Part shown: one piece after another, positions 1 through 5,419 of the stretch | Layout: every line of letters starts with the position of its first letter | Numbering within the stretch: position 1 is the stretch's first letter | From: Pediococcus sp. | GTDB taxonomy: Bacteria; Bacillota; Bacilli; Lactobacillales; Lactobacillaceae | Reading direction: 5' to 3' | Assembly (NCBI GenBank): GCA_022712335.1 | Contig: JALAGR010000067.1 | Span: 1-7,657 of the forward strand | DNA length: 7,657 nt | The notes under the pieces: model-generated | The model's input: the letters and a program-made list of their open reading frames with translations, nothing else | What the model was told of the DNA's origin: nothing | The model's database searches: none | Made by a program: the position numbers and the translations under genes

Positions 1-8
1 GTAGATGA

Positions 9-45
9 GGAGCTGCGATAATTAATTTTATCGCAACTCCTTTTT
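9..45 (+). terminator. Rho-independent terminator of an upstream gene
   Basis: GGAG (9-12) and TGCGATAA (14-21) pair with TTATCGCA (28-35) and CTCC (37-40). There is one C/A mismatch, a six-base loop and a run of five T (41-45). The T-run follows the stem only on the + strand, so it ends a + strand gene left of the window. That gene may finish inside the window: frame 1 is open from base 1 and reads V-D-E-E-L-R-stop (TAA at 19-21), which would put the stop codon inside the stem. Stops at 2-4 and 6-8 in the other frames are equally possible, so no CDS is called. Confidence 0.85.
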
Positions 46-87
46 ATGTATGAAAACGTATTTTTACACGTGTCTAAATTTAAACTG

Positions 88-116
88 TTGAAAAAATAAA
101 AATGTGGCGTTAGAAT
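88..116 (+). promoter_or_regulatory. Sigma-A promoter of the TetR-MMPL unit
   Basis: A -35 box TTGAAA (88-93) and a -10 box TAGAAT (111-116) are separated by exactly 17 bases. Each differs from consensus (TTGACA, TATAAT) at one position. The start codon at 152 lies about 30 bases below the expected transcription start. A terminator directly upstream (9-45) makes this the only obvious source of transcription for the two-gene unit. Confidence 0.75.
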
Positions 117-136
117 AGTTTATCAAGAAAACTATT
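114..136. promoter_or_regulatory. Inverted repeat over the -10 region, candidate TetR operator
   Basis: AATAGTTT (114-121) and AAACTATT (129-136) form a perfect 8-bp inverted repeat with a 7-base spacer. It starts inside the -10 box and covers the likely transcription start, ending 3 bases before the GGAGG ribosome binding site. TetR-family proteins usually bind such dyads next to their own gene. That the neighbouring regulator binds here is inference. The same bases could also form a weak hairpin in the 5' leader RNA. Confidence 0.5.
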
Positions 137-151
137 TTTGGAGGAAAACAT

Positions 152-718
152 ATGAAATATGATTTGACGAAAAAAGCCACGCGGGGAGCGCAGCGAACTT
201 TGATGGCATTCTCCGATGCGATGTACAAGTTGTTAGAAGAAAAGTCTTACGACGATATTAGTATCAATGAGATTTGTCAGATAAGTAATTTTCCACGAGC
301 GACTTTTTACAATTACTTTGAAGATAAAAAAGATTTGTTGAATTATTGCTGGTTGCTGTTTAAAAAAGAAAGCAAAATCGAACAGTACCAGAATGTTGCT
401 AGTGATGATCTCCAAGAATATTTATTAAGTCAGATTTTTGAAGCGATGGATCGTCATCGAGAGCTATTAACTAAATTGGCAAAGAATAATGCTGAAAATA
501 GTTCGATTGTCAGTAGTATTTACGAATACTTCAAAAATGAAGCGATTATTATTTTGAAGGAACATCTAAAAAATCAACCATCGAAGGTGCCACTTGAATT
601 GATTGCTGAACATTACAGTAATACGATTCTACTGGTGCTAAGATGGATTTTCATTGAAGGCCATCCATTGACCAAGAGAGAGGCCATGGAGTACGTGGAT
701 GAGTTATTAAAAAATTAA
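152..718 (+). CDS. TetR/AcrR family transcriptional regulator
   Basis: This 188-residue protein has the TetR layout. The N-terminal helix-turn-helix is at about residues 15-60, with the recognition-helix signature around 46-56 (N-F-P-R-A-T-F-Y-N-Y-F), followed by E-D-K-K-D-L-L. The helical C-terminal part (about 75-188) has the pattern of the TetR_C_8-like group, with L-R-W-I-F-I-E-G-H-P-L near 162-173. The ATG follows GGAGG (140-144) by 7 bases, an ideal site. The MMPL exporter starts 41 bases downstream on the same strand with no terminator between, so the two are probably cotranscribed. Regulators in this position usually repress their own unit until a ligand, often an exporter substrate, binds. 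The ligand is unknown. The fold is certain; the target is inferred from position. Confidence 0.93.
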   Translation: MKYDLTKKATRGAQRTLMAFSDAMYKLLEEKSYDDISINEICQISNFPRATFYNYFEDKKDLLNYCWLLFKKESKIEQYQNVASDDLQEYLLSQIFEAMDRHRELLTKLAKNNAENSSIVSSIYEYFKNEAIIILKEHLKNQPSKVPLELIAEHYSNTILLVLRWIFIEGHPLTKREAMEYVDELLKN

Positions 719-759
719 GCATAAAGAGAATTGAAAATTAAGGATAGGAGAGAAGAACA

Positions 760-3402
760 ATGAGCAAATACATTAAGCAAAATATCGCTAAATTTGTAGC
801 ATGGATCATCGTTTTAATTTTAGGAATTGTAATGCTACCAAACATTTCTGGTTTAGTAGCAGACAAGGGACAGACCAAGATTCCCGATTCAGCTAAAAGT
901 CAGGTTGCTAAGACGATTCAAAAAGATTGGGGCCATAAAATCAGTAATACACGCCAGGTAGTGGTGGTGTTTAATAACGGTGACCAAGCTTTGACGACTA
1001 AACAAAAAGAGCGCATCAATCAAACGATCGATCAACTCAAAGACGACAAAACAAAATACGATATTAAAGGTGTTACAGCACCTAACGATAGCGATGCTAC
1101 TAAAAAACAATTGATTTCAAAAGATAAATCAACTCAATTGGTTCAACTTGATGTCGGAAAACGAGATACCGTTCGTAAAATGAATCAAAAGTTGATTAAA
1201 GAAGTTAAAACTAGTGGCGTGAAAACTTATATAACAGGTAGTGATATTTTAAATGATGACTTCTCCGTTGCGATTCAAGAAGGACTCAAGAAAACCGAAG
1301 TCATCGCGATTATCTTTATTTTAATCGTCTTGATTCTAGTATTCCGTTCGCCAATCGTGCCACTAATTTCACTAGGTACAGTGGGACTATCATTTATTGT
1401 CGCTCTATCAGCAGTAATGAATTTAGCTAAATATACTGGATTTACAATTTCCAACTTCACCCAAGTTTTCATGGTGGTCGTAATGTTTGGGATTGGAACT
1501 GATTACAATATTCTGCTTTACAATCAATTTAAGAATGATTTGATTGAGGGGATGGATAAAGAAGAGGCCACGAAGCATTCCATCAAAGTGGCCGGAAAAA
1601 CGATTCTCTATTCTGGAAGTACGGTCCTATTAGGATTCTTAACGCTCGCGTTGGCTAAGTTTTCAATTTACCGTTCTGCCACAGGTGTAGGAATCGGAGT
1701 AGCAATCTTGCTCTTAGCATTGTTGACGGTTAATCCATTCTTTATGTCATTACTTGGAAACAAGGTCTTTTGGCCAAGTCATAACTCTAAAGAATCAAAT
1801 CACAGTAAATTATGGAGCTGGCTATCAGGTCATTCAGCTAAAAATCCATTGATTGCCTTAGGAATTATTGTTATTCTAGCAATTCCAATGCTACTAACTT
1901 ACAATAACAAACTTAATTATGATACTGTCGTTGAATTGCCATCAGACTATTCTGCTAAGCAAGGATTTAAGACGGTTCAAAAACACTTTAGTAAAGGTAC
2001 CGCAGAACCAACCACGATCTATATCAAGAGTGATCAGAAACTGGATAACGAAAGTGATTTACGAGTAATTGACAATCTAACTAACCAAATTAAGGGTATC
2101 GATGGAATCAAAACGGTGGTATCTGTTACCCAACCAGGTGGAGATAAGATTGATCAACTCTATGTTAATGACCAACTAAAGACATTAACCTCGCAAACTA
2201 GCAAAGCTCAAGCTGGATTGAAAGAACTTCAAAAAGGCTTAACGGGTGGTGATTTTGATGCTAGTCAATTGGAAGATATCGGTGCTAAAGCAACGTTGAT
2301 TGGTAAAGAATTGAAGAGTATCCAAGCAACTAGTGGTGAACAATTGATGACAGCTCTTCAACAAAAAATGACTGCTGCAGGACAACCATTGTCACAACAA
2401 CAAATGGCCATTCTAACTGGAGCAGCTAGCCAAGAAATGGCTTCAGTAAGCTCAATGCAAACGCGTCTACAAGCCATTGCAACATACACCCAAGCAATTG
2501 GAAACGACGCGCAATCGCTAGGCAATGAACTTAAAGGGCAACAACAAAAGATGGCATCTGCTGGGAGCAGTGTCGGAAAATTAAACGATGGATTGTCTGA
2601 ATCAAATGATTATTTGAAGGAACTTCAAGATTCATCAGCTTCAAATACATTATTTGTACCTAAGTCGGTTCTTGAAAGTGATACATTCAAAGATTCCGAA
2701 AATGTTTATCTATCTTCAGATAAAAAAGCTGCTAAGATTACCGTTGTATTAGATTCAGACCCACTGACATCTAAATCAATTAAGAAGGTCGAAAGTCTTG
2801 AAACAATGGTCAATAATAGTGTTAAGGGAACTTCATTGAAGAATGCATCTGTTTCAATCGGAGGTCAAACATCAGAAACTTCTGATACTTCAAGTATTGC
2901 AAAACAAGATTTCCTACGTAGTGCAGTAATCATGTTGATTGGAATTACGGTTGCATTAATGTTTGTCACACGTTCGATTTTGCAACCATTCTACATTATT
3001 GCTTCACTATTACTTGCATACGTTGGTGGACTAGGAATAACGCGCTTTATTAGTAGTACATTCCTTGGTGAAAACCTACTAGGATGGAATGTTCCATTCT
3101 TCACCTTTGTCATGTTAGTTGCACTTGGCGTGGATTACAGCATCTTCTTGATGATGAAGTACCGCGAGTTTGGCAATGAAGCTCCTGGTGATCGAATTGT
3201 TAAATCAGCAGGAATTATCGGAACTGTTGTTATCTCAGCTGCAATAATTTTAGGTGGTACTTTCGCAGCCTTGATGCCTGCTGGCGTACTCACGTTGACG
3301 CAAGTTGCCATTGGTGTAATTAGTGGATTAGTAATTTTAGTCTTCTTAATTCCAGCAATGAACAGTAGCTTGATTCGTTTGACATATCCAAGAAAAGATT
3401 AG
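760..3402 (+). CDS. MMPL/RND-type membrane exporter
   Basis: This 880-residue integral membrane protein has the duplicated RND/MMPL architecture. TM1 is at about 9-31, followed by an extracytoplasmic domain (about 35-175). TM2-TM6 fall between about 179 and 333 and TM7 at about 361-380. A second, larger extracytoplasmic region spans about 385-715, and TM8-TM12 lie between about 718 and 870. Each half carries the Asp-Tyr pair of MMPL proteins in a G-x-x-x-D-Y setting: D248-Y249 (GIGTDY) and D792-Y793 (LGVDYS). In studied members this pair relays protons. The second outer region has a Gln/Ser/Ala/Leu-rich stretch (about 470-625) that looks helical or coiled-coil. Substrates in this family include lipids, siderophores and drugs; none can be chosen here. 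AGGAG (746-750) lies 9 bases before the ATG. The TetR gene upstream suggests ligand-controlled expression. Confidence 0.93.
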   Translation: MSKYIKQNIAKFVAWIIVLILGIVMLPNISGLVADKGQTKIPDSAKSQVAKTIQKDWGHKISNTRQVVVVFNNGDQALTTKQKERINQTIDQLKDDKTKYDIKGVTAPNDSDATKKQLISKDKSTQLVQLDVGKRDTVRKMNQKLIKEVKTSGVKTYITGSDILNDDFSVAIQEGLKKTEVIAIIFILIVLILVFRSPIVPLISLGTVGLSFIVALSAVMNLAKYTGFTISNFTQVFMVVVMFGIGTDYNILLYNQFKNDLIEGMDKEEATKHSIKVAGKTILYSGSTVLLGFLTLALAKFSIYRSATGVGIGVAILLLALLTVNPFFMSLLGNKVFWPSHNSKESNHSKLWSWLSGHSAKNPLIALGIIVILAIPMLLTYNNKLNYDTVVELPSDYSAKQGFKTVQKHFSKGTAEPTTIYIKSDQKLDNESDLRVIDNLTNQIKGIDGIKTVVSVTQPGGDKIDQLYVNDQLKTLTSQTSKAQAGLKELQKGLTGGDFDASQLEDIGAKATLIGKELKSIQATSGEQLMTALQQKMTAAGQPLSQQQMAILTGAASQEMASVSSMQTRLQAIATYTQAIGNDAQSLGNELKGQQQKMASAGSSVGKLNDGLSESNDYLKELQDSSASNTLFVPKSVLESDTFKDSENVYLSSDKKAAKITVVLDSDPLTSKSIKKVESLETMVNNSVKGTSLKNASVSIGGQTSETSDTSSIAKQDFLRSAVIMLIGITVALMFVTRSILQPFYIIASLLLAYVGGLGITRFISSTFLGENLLGWNVPFFTFVMLVALGVDYSIFLMMKYREFGNEAPGDRIVKSAGIIGTVVISAAIILGGTFAALMPAGVLTLTQVAIGVISGLVILVFLIPAMNSSLIRLTYPRKD

Positions 3403-3412
3403 TTTATAAGAG

Positions 3413-3446
3413 GTCACAGTATGCGAATGCATATTGTGGCTTTTTT
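3413..3446 (+). terminator. Rho-independent terminator of the TetR-MMPL unit
   Basis: Bases 3413-3424 pair with 3429-3440 in a 12-bp stem with two G-T wobbles and a GAAT loop, followed by six T (3441-3446). It begins 10 bases after the exporter stop codon. This is a strong + strand terminator that separates the exporter unit from the oxidoreductase gene. Confidence 0.9.
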
Positions 3447-3457
3447 GTTGAATCTTG

Positions 3458-3482
3458 AAGGAAACCCATTTATCCTTGGGGT
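3458..3482. promoter_or_regulatory. Overlapping short dyads upstream of the oxidoreductase gene
   Basis: The 63-base gap after the terminator (3447-3509) must hold the promoter of the oxidoreductase gene, but no -35/-10 pair with normal spacing stands out. It holds two interleaved dyads: AAGGA (3458-3462) with TCCTT (3473-3477), and AACCCA (3463-3468) with TGGGGT (3477-3482), the latter matching at five of six positions. Small regulators of stress oxidoreductases often bind such sites. The role here is a guess. Confidence 0.25.
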
Positions 3483-3509
3483 AACAAATAACTATGTGAG
3501 GTGAAGTAT

Positions 3510-4133
3510 ATGAAAATTGGAATTATCGCAGCTAGCGGAAAAGCCGGTTCTATTATTACAAAAGAAGCACTTCGTCGGGGGCATGATGTCACGGCTATTG
3601 TGCGACATCCAGCTAAAGTAGATGAAGATGTCGCAATTTTACAAAAAGATTTATTTGATTTAACTACTGCGGACCTGGAAAAATTTGACGTTGTGGTGGA
3701 TGCATTTAAAGCGGCTAATGGAAAAGAAGAACAGTTTTTAACTTCAACCGAGCATTTAGTTGAAATTCTGTCTGGAACGAACGTTAAATTATTTGTCGTT
3801 GGAGGGGCCGGAAGCTTATATGTAGATGATCACATCACGCATCTTTATGAAACACCAACATTCCCCGATGCCTTCAAACCAACTTCGACCATGATGGGAC
3901 GTGGACTTGAAGTGCTAGAAAATCAAGATAATTTAAATTGGACGTACATTAGTCCAGCAGCCGATTTTCAAGCAGATGGTCCGAAAAAAGGGTATTATGT
4001 ACTAGGAAATGAAATGTTGATGAGCGATGCTAATGGGAAAAGTGAAATTAGCTATGCTGATTATGCAGTAGCCATGTTGGACGAAATTGAAACTGGTGAA
4101 CATAATTGCGAGCATTTGAGTGTAGTTTGGTAG
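3510..4133 (+). CDS. NAD(P)-binding oxidoreductase, COG2910 NADH-flavin reductase type
   Basis: This 207-residue protein has an N-terminal Rossmann fold. The first strand reads MKIGIIAAS, followed by the dinucleotide loop A-A-S-G-K-A-G-S (about residues 7-14) and the strand-end motif V-T-A-I-V-R. The internal V-V-G-G-A-G-S-L-Y-V-D motif (around 97-107) and the later W-T-Y-I-S-P-A-A-D-F and I-S-Y-A-D-Y-A-V-A-M-L-D segments mark the NAD_binding_10/COG2910 group (YwnB-like, atypical short-chain reductases). Members bind NAD(P)H; the physiological substrate is generally unknown. I chose ATG 3510 because GAGGTG (3498-3503) sits 6 bases before it. The in-frame GTG at 3501 is part of that ribosome binding site and would have none of its own. 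Terminators on both sides make it monocistronic. Confidence 0.88.
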   Translation: MKIGIIAASGKAGSIITKEALRRGHDVTAIVRHPAKVDEDVAILQKDLFDLTTADLEKFDVVVDAFKAANGKEEQFLTSTEHLVEILSGTNVKLFVVGGAGSLYVDDHITHLYETPTFPDAFKPTSTMMGRGLEVLENQDNLNWTYISPAADFQADGPKKGYYVLGNEMLMSDANGKSEISYADYAVAMLDEIETGEHNCEHLSVVW

Positions 4134-4145
4134 TGAAAATAAAAA

Positions 4146-4176
4146 AGAATCCAGCGAGATGCTGGGTTCTTTTTTT
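4146..4176 (+). terminator. Terminator of the oxidoreductase gene, possibly bidirectional
   Basis: AGAATCCAGC (4146-4155) pairs with GCTGGGTTCT (4161-4170) through ten pairs, one of them T-G, with a GAGAT loop. A T-run follows (4170-4176). A-rich bases lie before the stem (4140-4146), so the - strand transcript also has a T-run after the hairpin, although the wobble becomes an A/C mismatch there. It can therefore serve the convergent - strand gene at 4350-4580 too. No other classic terminator is seen for that gene. Confidence 0.85.
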
Positions 4177-4279
4177 GAAATGTGCTCCAAAAGTCCTCAA
4201 AGACACCCCGACTTTTTCCACACTATAGATTTGAAACGTGTTCCAGAAACCTGATTTTTCCGGTTAGCCCAAGATAGAT
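4175..4279. repeat. Two diverged direct-repeat units in the convergent gap
   Basis: Unit A (4175-4230) and unit B (4231-4279) lie end to end. Their first 18 bases match at 15 positions, and all three differences are transitions (TTGAAATGTGCTCCAAAA against TTGAAACGTGTTCCAGAA). Both later contain GA-C/T-TTTTTCC and end in ATAGAT. Unit B lacks about a dozen bases in the middle. Unit A also holds an inverted repeat, AAAAGTC (4189-4195) with GACTTTT (4210-4216). No gene, terminator or known element I recognise explains these repeats. They may be remnants of a dispersed intergenic repeat. Confidence 0.55.
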
Positions 4280-4357
4280 TCAAATCCCAAGCCCGGATTT
4301 ATATCTATCTTATGTTAATCCTCGAAATCAACTCGGTTTCTTCCACATTCTAGATTT
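4194..4357. repeat. 39-base imperfect direct repeat (4194-4232 and 4319-4357)
   Basis: The two 39-base stretches align without gaps and agree at 29 positions. Shared blocks include TCCTC at the start, TTCCACA in the middle and TAGATTT at the end. The first copy is the tail of unit A; the second reaches the stop codon of the orphan gene and overlaps its last bases (4350-4357). A third, weaker relative is the tail of unit B. The span given runs from the start of copy 1 to the end of copy 2. Confidence 0.55.
4271..4311. repeat. Long imperfect hairpin in the convergent gap
   Basis: AAGATAGAT (4271-4279) pairs with ATCTATCTT (4303-4311). After a 2x2 internal mismatch, AAATCC (4282-4287) pairs with GGATTT (4295-4300) around a seven-base loop, giving fifteen base pairs in all. 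No T-run follows on either strand, so it is not a standard terminator. It could stabilise the 3' end of the - strand transcript of the orphan gene, or be part of the repeat element around it. Confidence 0.6.
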
Positions 4358-4580
4358 TTTTATTCACATCATATTCCACGCTAGATTCCGTTTTTTCAGG
4401 ATGGTGATCCTTAACGTAGAAAATTGCGTACTCCTCGTTTTTACTAGGATTATTTACAATCACAAGATCGTCATTCAAACGCTGTTTTTGTTTATACAAA
4501 TGGCCCTTTTTGACAGCCTCATTGTAATCGTGGAAGTTACCAATCGAATCTCCTGGGTTAAATAAAATAGTTTCACTCAT
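4350..4580 (-). CDS. Small orphan protein of unknown function (76 aa)
   Basis: I do not recognise this protein. It begins MSETILFNPGDSIGNF and is hydrophilic and slightly acidic (13 Asp/Glu against 10 Lys/Arg). It has no cysteine, signal peptide or membrane segment. A probable strand-turn-strand lies at about 38-57 (D-L-V-I-V-N-N-P and Y-A-I-F-Y-V-K), followed by a charged tail. It is probably a real gene: a perfect AAGGAGG site ends 8 bases before ATG 4580, and a good promoter with a cre site lies just upstream. A longer reading from GTG 4589 would start inside that ribosome binding site, so it is rejected. The gene lies downstream of thiZ on the same strand with no clear terminator between, so read-through from the thiamine operon is possible. 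Its last codons overlap a copy of the 39-base repeat. Confidence 0.75.
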   Translation of the reverse strand: MSETILFNPGDSIGNFHDYNEAVKKGHLYKQKQRLNDDLVIVNNPSKNEEYAIFYVKDHHPEKTESSVEYDVNKKI

Positions 4581-4609
4581 TAAGCCCACCTCCTTGTTGT
4601 TCTAACCTA

Positions 4610-4638
4610 ACTATAATCGATGTTAACGCTATCAACAA
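4610..4638 (-). promoter_or_regulatory. Sigma-A promoter of the orphan gene
   Basis: On the - strand a -35 box TTGTTG (4638-4633) and a -10 box TATAGT (4615-4610) are 17 bases apart. The expected transcription start is near 4603, about 23 bases before the ATG at 4580, leaving a short leader that holds the AAGGAGG site. This gives the orphan gene expression independent of the TPP-controlled operon upstream. Confidence 0.65.
4621..4634. promoter_or_regulatory. cre site (CcpA operator) over the orphan gene's promoter
   Basis: TGTTAACGCTATCA differs from the cre consensus TGWAANCGNTNWCA at one position only. With the base before it, it fully matches the looser form WTGNNANCGNWNNCA on both strands. 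It fills most of the spacer between the -10 and -35 boxes and touches the -35, a position where CcpA/HPr-Ser-P binding normally represses. The match is seen in the sequence; carbon catabolite repression of the 76-residue gene is inference. Confidence 0.65.
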
Positions 4639-4655
4639 CTAAAATGGGCTTAAAT

Positions 4656-5396
4656 TTAAAGATTTAATATATCGAGAATTTCTTTTTTATAGTGAATGAA
4701 ATCAGCTGTTAACTCAAAATCGGGTTGATTCCGTTCTTCAGAAGTTATCTTAATTTCATGACTAATCGTAGCAGGTTTACCACTCAAGATATAAATACGA
4801 TCAGAGAGTGTGATAGCTTCGTCTACGCTATGCGTGATAAGTAAGGTAGAGTTTTGCATTTGTTGACTAATATTTGTGTACCACTGATAGATTCCGCGCT
4901 TAGTTAACTCATCGAGTGCGCTAAATGGTTCATCCAAAAGGGTTAAATTTTTAGTCGAAAGAAAAGTCCTTAGCAATGCCGCACGTTGTTTCATCCCACC
5001 CGAAAGTTCGGTAGGATATTTATTTTCATAACCCGTCAAACCGAAAAACTCGAAAAGAGGTTCGGCACGAGCAATAGCGTCACGCTTCTTAACTCCTTTG
5101 ATGAGGTCAGGTAAAATCACGTTATTCATAATTGTTCGAAATGGTAGAAGAAGGTCTTTTTGCAGCATGTAACCTAGATGGCCAGCTTTACCAGTGATAT
5201 CTTCGTCGTTAAAAATGATGTTGCCAGATTTTGGTTGATTGATTCCAGCAATAATATTAAAGAGGGTAGTTTTACCAATCCCACTGACTCCCAGAATCGA
5301 TACGATTTCGTTAGGATTTACAGACAAAGAAACATCATGCAAAATTTCTTTGTCGCCAAAGCTTTGATTAATATGTTGTACAAGCAATTCCGTCAT
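4656..5396 (-). CDS. thiZ: ABC transporter ATPase of a thiamine-precursor importer (ThiZ-like)
   Basis: This 246-residue protein is a single ABC ATPase domain with all motifs intact. Walker A is G-V-S-G-I-G-K-T-T (36-44), the Q-loop Gln is at 79, and the signature L-S-G-G-M-K-Q-R is at 131-138. Walker B is L-T-L-L-D-E-P (151-157, catalytic E156), the D-loop S-A-L-D is at 159-162 and the H-loop His at 189. It belongs to the nitrate/sulfonate/thiamine-precursor importer ATPases (SsuB/TauB/ThiZ relatives). It should power uptake on the cytoplasmic face, docking to the EAA loop of the permease. ATG 5396 follows AAGGA by 9 bases. The gene begins 23 bases after the binding-protein gene and is last in the TPP-controlled operon. 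The ThiZ assignment rests on the neighbours and riboswitch more than on its own sequence. Confidence 0.9.
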   Translation of the reverse strand: MTELLVQHINQSFGDKEILHDVSLSVNPNEIVSILGVSGIGKTTLFNIIAGINQPKSGNIIFNDEDITGKAGHLGYMLQKDLLLPFRTIMNNVILPDLIKGVKKRDAIARAEPLFEFFGLTGYENKYPTELSGGMKQRAALLRTFLSTKNLTLLDEPFSALDELTKRGIYQWYTNISQQMQNSTLLITHSVDEAITLSDRIYILSGKPATISHEIKITSEERNQPDFELTADFIHYKKEILDILNL

Positions 5397-5419
5397 TATG
5401 ATAAGTCCTTTTTAAACCA

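Larger units (their letters stand above)
4580..4653. repeat. 9-bp inverted repeat framing the orphan gene's promoter
   Basis: TTAAGCCCA (4580-4588) and TGGGCTTAA (4645-4653) are perfect inverse copies 56 bases apart. On the - strand one arm lies upstream of the -35 box, just after the thiZ stop. The other lies between the ribosome binding site and the start codon of the orphan gene, covering the first base of the ATG. Only a transcript reading through from thiZ would contain both arms. An arm of this length could arise by chance in AT-rich DNA. Confidence 0.45.

Noticed and set aside
51..68. cre-like half site TGAAAACG followed by T-rich bases upstream of the TetR gene
   Set aside because: The second half lacks the required CA end and the central T; only one half matches, so it is not called as a cre site.
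66..82. Short perfect palindromes ACACGTGT (66-73) and TAAATTTA (75-82) upstream of the -35 box
   Set aside because: Eight-base palindromes are frequent by chance in AT-rich DNA and these lie upstream of the promoter; the dyad at 114-136 is a better operator candidate.
889..1472. Open frames on the - strand inside the exporter gene (889-1110, 1275-1472)
   Set aside because: They lie wholly inside a clear 880-residue gene, have unremarkable composition and no ribosome binding site that I can defend; they are shadows of the coding strand.
4002..4190. 62-residue open frame on the - strand across the end of the oxidoreductase gene
   Set aside because: It starts in the repeat region, reads through the terminator hairpin and then runs antisense to a real gene; its N-terminus is encoded by the hairpin bases.
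4175..4357. CRISPR-like array
   Set aside because: The repeats are imperfect, of unequal length and only two or three in number, with no regular spacers and no cas genes nearby.
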